Of a stretch of DNA of 64,000 bases, positions 9,329-18,434 are shown in pieces (position 1 is the first letter of the stretch; each line of letters opens with the position of its first letter). The notes beneath the pieces were generated by a model. The model made no database searches. It had not been told where the DNA came from and saw only the letters and a program-made list of their open reading frames with translations. Source of the DNA: Chitinophagaceae bacterium (lineage in GTDB: Bacteria > Bacteroidota > Bacteroidia > Chitinophagales > Chitinophagaceae). The stretch is taken from the NCBI GenBank assembly GCA_004322425.1, contig SCVJ01000024.1, positions 1 to 64,000 of the forward strand. The letters run 5' to 3'. A program made the translations under genes and the position numbers.

Positions 9329-9360
9329 TTTGTAAAATTCAAATTTCAGCATCATATTTG
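9329..9360 (+). promoter_or_regulatory. Promoter of the trp operon
   Basis: TTTG (9329-9332), a 20-nt spacer and CATATTTG (9353-9360) match the Bacteroidota promoter TTTG-N19-21-TAnnTTTG, with one mismatch in the -7 element. Transcription would start near 9365-9368, only a few bases upstream of the leader-peptide ATG at 9370. Confidence 0.6.
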
Positions 9361-9369
9361 CAATCAAGC

Positions 9370-9414
9370 ATGAATTCACAAACTAAATATTGGTGGTGGC
9401 ATATAGACTCTTAA
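9370..9414 (+). CDS. trpL: trp operon leader peptide (14 residues, three tandem Trp)
   Basis: The ORF encodes MNSQTKYWWWHIDS, with TGG TGG TGG at 9391-9399. It is followed within 50 nt by a strong terminator and then trpE. This is the architecture of ribosome-mediated transcription attenuation. When charged tRNA-Trp is scarce the ribosome stalls on the three Trp codons, which favours an alternative RNA pairing and lets transcription continue into trpE. The predicted transcription start is only about 2-5 nt upstream, so the peptide may be translated from a nearly leaderless mRNA. Confidence 0.85.
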   Translation: MNSQTKYWWWHIDS

Positions 9415-9486
9415 GGGTGCTGTATTGTTATTATCATATTTTGTATAAACATACGTAGATGCCCCGAAATTTTTCGGGGTTTTTTA
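9415..9486 (+). terminator. trp attenuator: antiterminator segment and intrinsic terminator
   Basis: The terminator is CCCCGAA (9462-9468), a short loop, TTCGGGG (9473-9479) and six T (9480-9485). An upstream segment can compete for its 5' arm: GGGTG (9415-9419) with TGCCC (9460-9464, two G-U pairs) plus GTAT (9422-9425) with ATAC (9451-9454). A further pairing, GGCA just after the Trp codons with TGCT at 9418-9421, would act as the 1:2 hairpin. These pairings are read by eye and fit the classical 1:2/2:3/3:4 model. Confidence 0.8.
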
Positions 9487-9498
9487 TTCCAAATAGCT

Positions 9499-10920
9499 AT
9501 GAATAAAATTGAAATTACAACAAGCTGTAAAAAATTATTGGCTGATATTTTTACACCAGTTGGTATTTACCTTCGGCTTCGGGATCGTTTTCGCGATACT
9601 ATTTTATTGGAAAGTACCGACCATCACGCTGCTGAAAATAGTTATTCCTTTATTTGTGTAAATGCAATTGGCGGGATTGAAATTTCAAATTCTCAACAAA
9701 TTGAATTTAAGCTTCCCGGACAAAAAACAGAAAAAATGGGAATAAAAAAAGGGGAAGATGTTTCCATTCTGTTGCAGAAATTCATGCAAAAATTTATTTT
9801 TCAAGAATCTAAAACAAAAGAGAAAAAATTTGGGCAAGGTCTTTTTGGTTACACAACTTATGACGCCGTTCAATTTTTTGAAACAATTAAAATAAAATCT
9901 TCCAGTGCACAACAACCAATTGAAATTCCTTTGTTGCGCTATAGATTTTATCAATATGTTTTGGCTTTCAATCATTTTAACGATGAACTTTATTTGTTGG
10001 AAAATAAAATTCAGGGATTGGATAGCGATGTGAATTTAGTTGAATCGCTAATTAAAAGTAAAGATGTGCCAGTTTATCCTTTTAAAATAAAAGGAGATGA
10101 GCTTTCTAATTTAACCGATAATGATTATTTGGAACTTGTAAATAAGGGAATTTGGCATTGTCGCCTTGGAGATGTTTTTCAAATTGTATTGAGCAGAAAA
10201 TTTCAACAAAAATATACAGGGGATGATTTTAATGTTTATCGAGCACTACGCAGCATTAATCCATCACCCTATTTATTTTATTTTGATTATGGCGATTATA
10301 AATTGATGGGATCATCACCAGAAGCACAAATCATTATTCAAAATGGGAATGCTACTCTTCATCCAATTGCTGGAACTTTTAAAAGAACCGGCAATGACGA
10401 AAAAGATGCTGAAGAGGCCACTCGATTATTAAACGATAAAAAAGAAAATGCTGAGCATGTAATGTTGGTTGACTTGGCGCGTAATGATCTAAGTAAAGTT
10501 TGTGATGATGTATCGGTAACGCACTTCAAAAAAATTCAATATTATAGTCATGTTATTCATTTGGTAAGCGAAGTGATAGGGAAAATACGCGAAGGATATA
10601 ATCCGTTTGACTTGTTGGCAAAAACATTTCCTGCCGGCACATTAAGTGGTGCACCAAAATTTAAAGCGATGGAATTAATTGATAGTTATGAGCCAACACC
10701 ACGTGGGTTTTACGGTGGCGCAATTGGTTTTATAGGATTTGATGGAAGTTGTAATCACGCAATTATGATTCGCACTTTTATGAGTAAAAATAATACACTT
10801 TCCTTTCAAGCGGGGGCTGGTGTAGTGGTAGCAAGTAATCCGGAAAATGAATTACAAGAAGTAAATAATAAATTAAATGCATTGCGAAAAGCAATTTCTT
10901 TTGCAGAAAATATAAAATGA
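9499..10920 (+). CDS. trpE: Anthranilate synthase component I
   Basis: This 473-residue chorismate-binding enzyme, with TrpG, makes anthranilate, the first committed step of tryptophan synthesis. LLES at residues 36-39 is the N-terminal motif of the Trp feedback-inhibition site. The catalytic C-terminal half shows DVFQIVLSRKF, SSPEAQ, HPIAGTFKRTG, DLARNDLSKV, FPAGTLSGAPK and QAGAGVVVASNPENE. The gene follows the attenuator by 13 nt and overlaps trpG by 4 bp. It is therefore regulated by attenuation and probably by end-product inhibition. Confidence 0.97.
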   Translation: MNKIEITTSCKKLLADIFTPVGIYLRLRDRFRDTILLESTDHHAAENSYSFICVNAIGGIEISNSQQIEFKLPGQKTEKMGIKKGEDVSILLQKFMQKFIFQESKTKEKKFGQGLFGYTTYDAVQFFETIKIKSSSAQQPIEIPLLRYRFYQYVLAFNHFNDELYLLENKIQGLDSDVNLVESLIKSKDVPVYPFKIKGDELSNLTDNDYLELVNKGIWHCRLGDVFQIVLSRKFQQKYTGDDFNVYRALRSINPSPYLFYFDYGDYKLMGSSPEAQIIIQNGNATLHPIAGTFKRTGNDEKDAEEATRLLNDKKENAEHVMLVDLARNDLSKVCDDVSVTHFKKIQYYSHVIHLVSEVIGKIREGYNPFDLLAKTFPAGTLSGAPKFKAMELIDSYEPTPRGFYGGAIGFIGFDGSCNHAIMIRTFMSKNNTLSFQAGAGVVVASNPENELQEVNNKLNALRKAISFAENIK

Positions 10921-11486
10921 AAATATTAGTTTTTGATAATTATGATTCCTTTACTTACAACCTTGTTCAAATGGTTGAAAAAATTATTTGCAAAAAAGTA
11001 GATGTATTTCGGAACAACCAAATTGATTTAGAAAAAATAAAGGAGTACGATAAAATTATTTTGTCTCCCGGTCCGGGAATTCCTGAAGAGGCAGGATTGT
11101 TATTGCCATTGATTAAAAAGTATGGCACCTCAAAATCGATACTAGGCGTTTGTTTGGGACAACAGGCGATTGCGGAAGCCTTTGGCGGTAAATTAAAAAA
11201 TTTAGAAAATGTTTTTCATGGTGTCGCAACAAGTTGCCTTTTGAAAAATGCAAGTTGCAAATTATTTTATGATCTTCCAGAAATTATTGAAGTTGGACGT
11301 TATCACTCATGGATTGTTGAGAAAGAAAATTTTCCCGATGAATTGGAAATTACGGCAGTTGATGAAGAAGGATATATTATGGCGTTGCAACATAAATTAT
11401 ATGATGTTCAGGGTGTTCAGTTTCATCCTGAAAGTATTTTAACGCCAATGGGAGAACATATAATTCAGAATTGGTTGAAAAGTTGA
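10917..11486 (+). CDS. trpG: Anthranilate synthase component II (glutamine amidotransferase)
   Basis: This 189-residue class I glutamine amidotransferase releases ammonia from glutamine for TrpE. The nucleophile is C79 in GVCLGQQAIAEAFGG; the His-Glu pair lies in VQFHPESILTPMGE; the oxyanion loop is SPGPGIPEEAG at 50-60. It is a stand-alone subunit, not fused to TrpE or TrpD. Its start overlaps the trpE stop (ATGA), and trpD follows after 29 nt. In some bacteria this subunit is shared with folate synthesis (PabA); that cannot be judged here. Confidence 0.96.
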   Translation: MKILVFDNYDSFTYNLVQMVEKIICKKVDVFRNNQIDLEKIKEYDKIILSPGPGIPEEAGLLLPLIKKYGTSKSILGVCLGQQAIAEAFGGKLKNLENVFHGVATSCLLKNASCKLFYDLPEIIEVGRYHSWIVEKENFPDELEITAVDEEGYIMALQHKLYDVQGVQFHPESILTPMGEHIIQNWLKS

Positions 11487-11515
11487 TTTTATAATTTGCA
11501 ATGAAACGGAAATAA

Positions 11516-12511
11516 ATGAAAAAAATATTACAATATTTATTTGAATACAAAACACTTACAAAGGAAACCGCAAAAGAGGTGTTGGTTAACATCGGAAAAA
11601 GTGTTTACAATGAACATGAAGTAACTGCTTTTATGACGGCATTTTTAATGCGAAGTATTACTATTGAAGAGTTGCAAGGTTTTCGTGATGCTTTACTGGA
11701 ACTTTGTGTACCAGTGGATTTAAAAGAGTTTGACACAGTTGATATTGTTGGAACTGGTGGCGATGGAAAAAATACTTTTAATATTTCTACACTAAGTTGT
11801 TTTATAGTTGCGGGTGCTGGCCAAAAAGTTGCCAAACATGGAAATTATGGTGCTTCATCAATTAGTGGTGCATCAAATGTAATGGAACAGTTGGGGTATA
11901 AATTCAAATCCGATAGTTCTAAATTAAAAACTGAAATTGAAGAAGCAAATATTTGCTTCTTGCATGCGCCACTATTTCATCCAGCATTAAAAATTGTGGG
12001 ACCGATTAGAAAAAATCTTGCAATGAGAACATTTTTTAATATGCTCGGGCCAATGGTAAATCCAGCGCATCCAAAATTTCAATTGATTGGAGTTTTTAGT
12101 TTAGAGATGGCAAGAATTTATAATTATTTATTGCAGCAATCTGAAAAATATTTTACTATTATTCATAGTTTGGATGGTTATGATGAAATCTCACTTACAA
12201 GCGATACTAAAGTGATTACAAACGAAGGAGAAAAAATTATGACACCTGAACAGTTAGGAAAACGATTGGTTGCTCCCCAAGATATACTTGGCGGCAATAG
12301 TGTAGAAGAAGCAGCAAAAATATTTTCAAAAATTTTACAATGCGAGGGGACTTGGTCACAAAATGCAGTTGTGTTGGCAAATGCAGCAATGGCACTAAAT
12401 TGTACTGGTAAATTTAAATCGTATGACGAAGCATATAATGTAGCAGTAGAAAGTTTTGAAAGTGGCAAAGCAAATAATTCTTTTCAAAAATTAATCAACT
12501 TGCAAGCATGA
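11516..12511 (+). CDS. trpD: Anthranilate phosphoribosyltransferase
   Basis: This 331-residue enzyme transfers the phosphoribosyl group of PRPP to anthranilate. The PRPP-binding GTGGDG is at residues 79-84, followed by KNTFNIST, and KHGNYGASSISGASNVMEQLG forms the anthranilate-binding region. Length is normal for the family. It overlaps trpC by 4 bp (ATGA at 12508-12511). Confidence 0.97.
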   Translation: MKKILQYLFEYKTLTKETAKEVLVNIGKSVYNEHEVTAFMTAFLMRSITIEELQGFRDALLELCVPVDLKEFDTVDIVGTGGDGKNTFNISTLSCFIVAGAGQKVAKHGNYGASSISGASNVMEQLGYKFKSDSSKLKTEIEEANICFLHAPLFHPALKIVGPIRKNLAMRTFFNMLGPMVNPAHPKFQLIGVFSLEMARIYNYLLQQSEKYFTIIHSLDGYDEISLTSDTKVITNEGEKIMTPEQLGKRLVAPQDILGGNSVEEAAKIFSKILQCEGTWSQNAVVLANAAMALNCTGKFKSYDEAYNVAVESFESGKANNSFQKLINLQA

Positions 12512-13299
12512 ATATTTTGCAAAATATAATTGACTACAAAAAATTGGAACTCAAGCAATCGAAAACGCAAATTGGTTTTGCTGAGTTGGAGAAAAGTGAG
12601 TTGTTTTTAAAACCAACAATTTCTCTTCGCAAATCGTTATTGGATAAAACAAAAACAGGAATCATTGCAGAATTTAAAAGAAAATCTCCTTCAAAAGGTA
12701 TTATCAATAATGAAGCTGATGTAAACGAAGTTACTGCTGCGTACACAGAATTTGGAGCGTCTTGTTTATCCGTGTTGACGGATGAATATTTTTTTGGCGG
12801 TTGTAACAACGATTTGAAAGTTGCAAGAAAAAATTCTATTCCAATTCTTCGAAAAGATTTTATCATTGATGAATATCAAATAATAGAATCCAAAGCTATT
12901 GGGGCAGATGTAATTTTGCTGATTGCTGCTTGTTTAACAAAGAATGAGATTAAAAAATTTGCTGCGTTTGCAAAAAACATTGGAGTTCAGGTTTTGCTTG
13001 AGATTCACGATGAAAGCGAGTTTGATCATATTTGTGATGAAATTGAATTTGTTGGAATTAACAACCGTAATTTGAAAACTTTTGAATTAGATATTGATCG
13101 CAGTTTACGAATGGCTGAAAAAATTCCGAATAATAAATTAAAAATTGCAGAGAGTGGAATTAAAACTGTACAGGATGTTTTAATGTTTAAAAAAAATGGG
13201 TTTGATGGTTTTTTGATTGGAGAAAAATTTATGCAAGAAAAACAAACCGGTATTGCGTTTAAAGATTTTGTCAGAGAATTAAAAATTATGCAACAATGA
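12508..13299 (+). CDS. trpC: Indole-3-glycerol phosphate synthase
   Basis: This 263-residue TIM-barrel enzyme closes the indole ring from CdRP. Key motifs are EFKRKSPSKG (residues 55-64, catalytic Glu and Lys), LRKDFIIDEYQI, GINNRNLKTFELD and AESGI for phosphate binding. It is monofunctional; PRAI is encoded separately by trpF, whose start codon overlaps the trpC stop (ATGA). It is part of the trpEGDCFBA operon. Confidence 0.97.
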   Translation: MNILQNIIDYKKLELKQSKTQIGFAELEKSELFLKPTISLRKSLLDKTKTGIIAEFKRKSPSKGIINNEADVNEVTAAYTEFGASCLSVLTDEYFFGGCNNDLKVARKNSIPILRKDFIIDEYQIIESKAIGADVILLIAACLTKNEIKKFAAFAKNIGVQVLLEIHDESEFDHICDEIEFVGINNRNLKTFELDIDRSLRMAEKIPNNKLKIAESGIKTVQDVLMFKKNGFDGFLIGEKFMQEKQTGIAFKDFVRELKIMQQ

Positions 13300-13928
13300 A
13301 TATAAAAGTTTGTGGTATTACTCAATTAAAACAGTTGCAACAGTTGGATGCATTAGGAATTGATTTTGCGGGTTTTATATTTTGTATAGATTCTCCCCGC
13401 TATGCAAAAGATAAAATTATGCCAAGCGATGTTGCAGATGCAGATTTTGATTTAAAAAAAGTTGGCGTTTTTGTAGATATGGCTTTTGATGAAATAATGA
13501 AAATTGCTGATGACTATAAATTGGATTGTGTGCAATTACACGGAAATGAAAATCTAAAACTGTGTGATGCTTTATCAAAAGAGTTAGAGGTGATAAAAAC
13601 ATTTCATGTTCATAATTCTAGCATTGAAACCGTTAATAAATTTATAAATGATTATGATGTATGCGATTATTATTTATTTGATACGGCGTTAAAAGTTGGT
13701 TTGTCGGGTGGGACAGGTGTGCAGTTTGATTGGAATATTTTAAAGAACCTTAATATTGAGAAACCATTTTTTTTAAGTGGTGGTATTTCATTAAATGATG
13801 TTGAAAAAATAAAGTCACTTCGGCACCCCGATTTATTTGCAATTGATATTAACAGTCAATTTGAAACAGCCCCTGGTGTGAAAAATTTGACACAAGTTGT
13901 GCAATTTAAAAAAGAATTAAAAGGATAA
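13296..13928 (+). CDS. trpF: Phosphoribosylanthranilate isomerase
   Basis: This 210-residue TIM-barrel isomerase converts PRA to CdRP. KVCGIT at residues 4-9 contains the catalytic Cys, [11 protein letters not shown] follows, CVQLHGNE marks the central strand, and [11 protein letters not shown] is the phosphate-binding loop. The catalytic Asp is expected in LFDTALKVG. It overlaps trpC by 4 bp and precedes trpB by 2 nt. Sequence is more divergent than the other trp proteins, as is usual for TrpF. Confidence 0.95.
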   Translation: MNIKVCGITQLKQLQQLDALGIDFAGFIFCIDSPRYAKDKIMPSDVADADFDLKKVGVFVDMAFDEIMKIADDYKLDCVQLHGNENLKLCDALSKELEVIKTFHVHNSSIETVNKFINDYDVCDYYLFDTALKVGLSGGTGVQFDWNILKNLNIEKPFFLSGGISLNDVEKIKSLRHPDLFAIDINSQFETAPGVKNLTQVVQFKKELKG

Positions 13929-13930
13929 AA

Positions 13931-15124
13931 ATGTTTCCAAATAAATATTTTGAACCTGACGAAAAGGGTTACTACGGCAAATTTGGTGGTGCCTATATTC
14001 CAGAAATGTTGTATAAAAATGTAGAAGAGCTTCGAGTGGAATATCTTAAAATTATTGAAAATGTTGCTTTTCAAAATGAGTATCAAAATTTATTAAAAGA
14101 TTATGCTGGTAGAGCAACTCCTTTATTTTTTGCAAAGCGATTAAGTCAAAAATACTCTGTTAATATTTATCTAAAACGGGAAGACCTTTGTCATACCGGT
14201 GCACATAAAATAAATAATACAATCGGACAAATTTTATTGGCGATTAAATTAGGAAAGAAAAGAATTATTGCAGAAACAGGCGCTGGTCAACATGGTGTTG
14301 CTACCGCCACCGTTTGTGCATTGAAGGGATTAGATTGTATTGTGTTTATGGGAGAAAAAGATATTAAGCGACAAGCTCCGAATGTTGCAAGAATGAGAAT
14401 GTTGGGGGCGAAAGTAATTCCTGCATCAAGTGGAAGTAAAACTTTGAAAGATGCAACTAACGAAGCAATTCGTTATTGGATAAATAATTCTGTGGATACA
14501 CATTATATTATTGGAAGTGTAGTTGGACCTCATCCATATCCAGATATCGTAACGCGATTTCAATCTGTAATCAGCCTTGAAATAAAATGGCAATTGAAAG
14601 AAAAAATTAAAACTGAATTACCCGATTATGTAATTGCATGTGTTGGTGGAGGAAGTAATGCTGCAGGTGCTTTTTATCATTTTTTAGATGTAAATTCTGT
14701 TCAGTTAATTGCAGTCGAAGCTGCAGGATTGGGTGTTGATACAGATTTTAGTGCTGCAACAACCCAACTTGGCACAATAGGAATTTTGCATGGAAGTAAA
14801 AGCTTGTTAATGCAAACTAAAGATGGTCAAGTTATAGAACCACATAGTATTTCAGCGGGGTTGGATTATCCGGGTATTGGTCCATTGCATGCACATTTAT
14901 TTGAAACTGGTCGTGCAAAATATTTAAGCGCAACTGATGATGAGGCCATTGCAGCAGCGTTTGAGTTGGCAAAATTGGAAGGAATTATTCCTGCGTTGGA
15001 AAGTGCACATGCTTTGCACGCATTAAAGTTGCTGAAATTTAAACCATCCGATAATGTTATTATTTGTTTGAGTGGAAGAGGCGATAAAGATTTGTCAACG
15101 TATATGAAAAAAATGGAGGAGTGA
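13931..15124 (+). CDS. trpB: Tryptophan synthase beta chain
   Basis: This 397-residue PLP enzyme condenses indole and serine to tryptophan. The PLP lysine is K93 in HTGAHKINN. The substrate loop [16 protein letters not shown], the phosphate-binding GGGSNAAG and the terminal LSGRGDKDL are all intact. It is the canonical TrpB1 type, encoded next to trpA (gap 4 nt), consistent with an alpha2beta2 complex with indole channelling. Confidence 0.98.
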   Translation: MFPNKYFEPDEKGYYGKFGGAYIPEMLYKNVEELRVEYLKIIENVAFQNEYQNLLKDYAGRATPLFFAKRLSQKYSVNIYLKREDLCHTGAHKINNTIGQILLAIKLGKKRIIAETGAGQHGVATATVCALKGLDCIVFMGEKDIKRQAPNVARMRMLGAKVIPASSGSKTLKDATNEAIRYWINNSVDTHYIIGSVVGPHPYPDIVTRFQSVISLEIKWQLKEKIKTELPDYVIACVGGGSNAAGAFYHFLDVNSVQLIAVEAAGLGVDTDFSAATTQLGTIGILHGSKSLLMQTKDGQVIEPHSISAGLDYPGIGPLHAHLFETGRAKYLSATDDEAIAAAFELAKLEGIIPALESAHALHALKLLKFKPSDNVIICLSGRGDKDLSTYMKKMEE

Positions 15125-15128
15125 AACA

Positions 15129-15908
15129 ATGAGTAGGCTTAAAAATTTATTTCAAAAAAAGCTGGCAGAGAAAAAATCTGTACTCAATATTTATTTCACA
15201 GCGGGTTTTCCGAAATTTGAAAGTACATTAGAAGTGATGCATGCGTTACAAGATAACGGATCAGATATTATTGAGGTAGGAATTCCTTATAGCGATCCTT
15301 TGGCAGATGGACCCGTAATTCAAGCTAGTAGTGCAATTGCATTAAAAAATGGGATGACAATTAAAAATCTTTTTGAACAATTAAAAGATTTCAGAAAGCA
15401 AATAAATTTGCCTGTTATTTTGATGGGTTATTTAAATCCTGTCTTGCAATATGGATTTGAAAAATTTTGTAGTGATGCAGCAGAAGTTGGAGTTGATGGA
15501 TTAATAATTCCAGATTTACCCGAGTATGAATTTGAATCTGAGTATCAATCAATAATTAAAAAATTCGGGTTAGATTTTATTTTTTTAATTACACCAGAAA
15601 CTTCGGAGGAAAGAATATTAAAGTTGGATAGTTTGAGTGATGGATTTTTGTATGCAGTTTCTTCCACATCAACCACTGGCAGTGAAAATAAAACTTCCAA
15701 TATTGGTTTATATCTAAAACGGTTGAGAAATTTTAATCTTAAAAATCCCCTATTGGTTGGTTTTGGGATAAAAGATAAATCAACTTATGAACTTGCTTGT
15801 GATTTTGCTGATGGCGCAATTATTGGGAGTGCATATATTCAAGCACTGAATAGTAATTGCGATACAAATGTTTCCACAAAACTGTTTTTAAAAGGGATAA
15901 GAGATTAA
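15129..15908 (+). CDS. trpA: Tryptophan synthase alpha chain
   Basis: This 259-residue TIM-barrel lyase cleaves indole-3-glycerol phosphate. EVGIPYSDPLADGPVIQ carries the catalytic Glu (49) and Asp (60). YAVSSTSTTGS and the GFGIKDK loop bind phosphate. It is the last gene of the trp operon, and I see no strong intrinsic terminator in the 80 nt that follow. Confidence 0.97.
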   Translation: MSRLKNLFQKKLAEKKSVLNIYFTAGFPKFESTLEVMHALQDNGSDIIEVGIPYSDPLADGPVIQASSAIALKNGMTIKNLFEQLKDFRKQINLPVILMGYLNPVLQYGFEKFCSDAAEVGVDGLIIPDLPEYEFESEYQSIIKKFGLDFIFLITPETSEERILKLDSLSDGFLYAVSSTSTTGSENKTSNIGLYLKRLRNFNLKNPLLVGFGIKDKSTYELACDFADGAIIGSAYIQALNSNCDTNVSTKLFLKGIRD

Positions 15909-15988
15909 GTCTGTTGTTCATGTCAATTTATTATTTTTACCGAAACACTAATTGAAAATTTATTTTTATATTCAATGAATATAACAGT

Positions 15989-17095
15989 ATGAAAAAAAAT
16001 CTATTATTATTTGTCTTTATCTCTGCTGTTCAATTTGGATTTGCGCAAGAACCATTGAAAACAACAGGATTTATAATTGTAGGGAGTATGTTAAATTTTG
16101 ATGATAGCACAACATTAACATTAGACAATGCCAATAACAACGAACAAGTTGCCAAAGGAATTATTTTAGGAGGAAAATTTACGTTAATAGGTAAAATTTT
16201 AGAACCCACTTTATGCTTGTTGAAAATAACAGGTCAACAACCTCAGTTTATTTATCTTGAAAATTCAAAAATTACAATTTCCGGCAGCAAGGAAAATTTC
16301 AGTAATATGTCGCTTGAGGGTTCTTCGTCGCACAATGACTTTGTTTTTTTTCAAAATAGTTTTAATCCTTTGGCAATGCGATTTCAATCGTTGGCTCAAC
16401 AAATAAATTCTTTGCCGGAAGGAATAGAGAGAACAAATAGTATGAATTTCTATGATAAAGTGTTGGATAGTATTCAACAACAAATTGATTTTTTTGTAAC
16501 CGATAGGAAAGATTCTTATGTGGCCCCTTTTGTTTTATTGGTTACCAATCAATTTTATGATGATATACTTCTTTTAGAAAAGCGATACAATAAATTAAGT
16601 GATAGAGTTAAATCATCGGGAATTGGTAATAATCTAATTCAGTATATAAATTATAATAAAGTGGGTGCGGTTGGTTCAGCAGCTATTGACTTTGCACAAC
16701 CTGATGTAAATGGGAAATCTATTGCGCTTTCTTCTTTCAAAGGGAAATATGTATTGGTTGACTTTTGGGCAAGTTGGTGCAAACCCTGTCGGTTGGAAAA
16801 TCCAAATGTGGTGGCTAACTATGAAAAATTTAAATCTAAAAACTTTACAATTTTAGGTGTTTCATTGGATAAAGTGGATCAAAAAAATAATTGGGTGCAA
16901 GCCATTAAAACCGATAAACTTTCTTGGACTCATGTAAGTGATCTTCAAGGTTGGAGTAATGCTGCTGCTCAGTTGTATCATGTATCTGGCATTCCTTTCA
17001 ATATACTTGTTGATCCAAGCGGAAAAATTGTAGCTCGTAATCTTCGCGGTTTCGATTTGGAAAGAAAACTATGCGAGTTGCTGGGTTGTAATTAA
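15989..17095 (+). CDS. Exported TlpA/ResA-like thioredoxin with N-terminal DUF4369-like region
   Basis: This 368-residue protein has a signal peptide (MKKNLLLFVFISAVQFGFAQ). The N-terminal part (about 25-130) resembles the DUF4369 beta domain found ahead of thioredoxins in Bacteroidota. A helical linker follows, then a thioredoxin fold from about residue 235 with the active site WASWC264-KP-C267. It is a periplasmic disulfide oxidoreductase, possibly reducing cytochrome c apoproteins or other secreted proteins. It is not close in architecture to the short TlpA at 53.5 kb. It stands alone between the trp operon and the convergent pdxJ. Confidence 0.85.
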   Translation: MKKNLLLFVFISAVQFGFAQEPLKTTGFIIVGSMLNFDDSTTLTLDNANNNEQVAKGIILGGKFTLIGKILEPTLCLLKITGQQPQFIYLENSKITISGSKENFSNMSLEGSSSHNDFVFFQNSFNPLAMRFQSLAQQINSLPEGIERTNSMNFYDKVLDSIQQQIDFFVTDRKDSYVAPFVLLVTNQFYDDILLLEKRYNKLSDRVKSSGIGNNLIQYINYNKVGAVGSAAIDFAQPDVNGKSIALSSFKGKYVLVDFWASWCKPCRLENPNVVANYEKFKSKNFTILGVSLDKVDQKNNWVQAIKTDKLSWTHVSDLQGWSNAAAQLYHVSGIPFNILVDPSGKIVARNLRGFDLERKLCELLGCN

Positions 17096-17114
17096 TAAGT
17101 TGGTTCAAAAAAAA

Positions 17115-17840
17115 TTATTTCAGTTGCCTTTTATATAATTGAATGGCATTTTCAAAACCAAGATAAAGGGCATCAGAAATTAAAGCATGACCAATGCTAA
17201 CTTCTGCTAAACACGGTATTGATTGTTTGAAAAATTTAAGATTAGTTAAACTTAAATCGTGTCCAGCATTTACACCAAGTTTTAGTTTATCTGCAAGCTG
17301 TGCGGCTAATAAATAGGATTCAATGGATGCTTGTTTATTTTCTTTTTCATAATTTTTTGCAAATCCTTCTGTGTATAATTCAATTCTATCAGTTCCTATT
17401 TCAGCAGCTCCTTCTATCATTTTCAAAATAGGGTCTACAAAAATTGAAACTCTAATTCCTGCATCTTGAAAAAATTTAATTTTTTCTTTTAAATAATTTT
17501 TGTGTGTGATAGTATCCCATCCGTGATCTGACGTGAGTTGACCAAGATTATCGGGTACTAATGTTACTTGATGAGGTTTTACTTCAAGAACAAGATCAAT
17601 GAATTTTTGCTCCGTGCAATTTCCTTCAATATTCAATTCTGTACAAATGATTTTTTTTATTTCTCTCACATCATCATAACGGATATGGCGCTCATCGGGC
17701 CTAGGGTGAACAGTTATTCCATCTGCTCCAAATCGTTGTGCATCTACGGCTGCTTTTACAACATCGGGGTTGTTGCCGCCACGGCTATTTCTAAGCGTAG
17801 CAAATTTGTTGATGTTGACTGAAAGTTTTGTCATATACAA
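17115..17840 (-). CDS. pdxJ: Pyridoxine 5'-phosphate synthase
   Basis: This 241-residue TIM-barrel enzyme condenses 1-deoxyxylulose 5-phosphate with 3-amino-1-hydroxyacetone phosphate to give PNP in the DXP-dependent vitamin B6 pathway. It opens with LSVNINKFATLRNSRGGNNPDV, nearly the family consensus, and shows TVHPRPDERHIRYDDV, QVTLVPD and GVNAGHDLSLTNL. It is encoded 10 nt downstream of the DUF1905 gene, so the two are probably co-transcribed. Confidence 0.96.
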   Translation of the reverse strand: MYMTKLSVNINKFATLRNSRGGNNPDVVKAAVDAQRFGADGITVHPRPDERHIRYDDVREIKKIICTELNIEGNCTEQKFIDLVLEVKPHQVTLVPDNLGQLTSDHGWDTITHKNYLKEKIKFFQDAGIRVSIFVDPILKMIEGAAEIGTDRIELYTEGFAKNYEKENKQASIESYLLAAQLADKLKLGVNAGHDLSLTNLKFFKQSIPCLAEVSIGHALISDALYLGFENAIQLYKRQLK

Positions 17841-17850
17841 ATTTACAAAT

Positions 17851-18357
17851 TCAATCTTTGTTTTTATTAAATCGCATCATTTGCGAGTAATCCAATTTAT
17901 GCGAAAGCGCATGCAGGGTTTGCACAATCCTTTTTGTTTTTGTTGGAACTGTTTTTGCTGCATCAATCCATTTGCTAAAATAATTTTGATGAGATTTTAC
18001 TAAACTATAAAAAAAAGAAGCTGCCTCAGGTTCATCGGCCAAGCATTCTACTAAATCTGTATTTAATGGATACACAGTTTTATCTCTTTCTAATTGAACA
18101 TTCAGCATCGCATTTTCTCTTTTGCCAATTTGCTTTCTATCGGATTTGTTTAATGGCATAATAAAACCACCACCTCGCAAAGGGAATATAGTTTTAGATT
18201 TAATTGCGTAGTTATCTAATTTTCCTTTTACTTGAAATGCTCTTCTGTTTTCGGAATTTAATCTTTGACTCAACTCTCCCGGAATTTCAATAAATACCCA
18301 ATGCGTTTTATCGGCTTTTTGTCCAAACTGTTTTATGCTTGCTTTGAACTCAATCAT
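17851..18357 (-). CDS. DUF1905 / YdeI-OmdA-like protein
   Basis: This 168-residue soluble protein has two parts. Residues 1-95 resemble the DUF1905 beta-barrel (FKASIKQFG, HWVFIEIPGE, FPLRGGGFIMPLN). Residues 105-165 resemble the helical YdeI/OmdA segment that often follows it (LADEPEAASFFYSL, SKWIDAAKTVPTKTKRI). The family has no settled biochemical function and has sometimes been linked to bacteriocin or antimicrobial resistance. It lies upstream of pdxJ on the same strand, after the ahcY terminator. Confidence 0.75.
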   Translation of the reverse strand: MIEFKASIKQFGQKADKTHWVFIEIPGELSQRLNSENRRAFQVKGKLDNYAIKSKTIFPLRGGGFIMPLNKSDRKQIGKRENAMLNVQLERDKTVYPLNTDLVECLADEPEAASFFYSLVKSHQNYFSKWIDAAKTVPTKTKRIVQTLHALSHKLDYSQMMRFNKNKD

Positions 18358-18385
18358 GAATGCAAGTTAGTGGGAACAATAAAAA

Positions 18386-18415
18386 GAAAACCCACTTTTT
18401 TTGAAGTGGGTTTTC
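18386..18415. terminator. Intrinsic terminator downstream of ahcY
   Basis: GAAAACCCACTT and AAGTGGGTTTTC form a perfect 12-bp stem with a T-rich loop. Its minus-strand transcript ends in a U-rich arm, so it terminates ahcY just before the DUF1905 gene. Confidence 0.85.
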
Positions 18416-18434
18416 AAAGCGTACATATTGTTTA

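Noticed and set aside
18386-18415. Riboswitch upstream of the DUF1905-pdxJ pair
   Set aside because: The hairpin is the ahcY terminator; no conserved aptamer-like structure is visible in the short leader.
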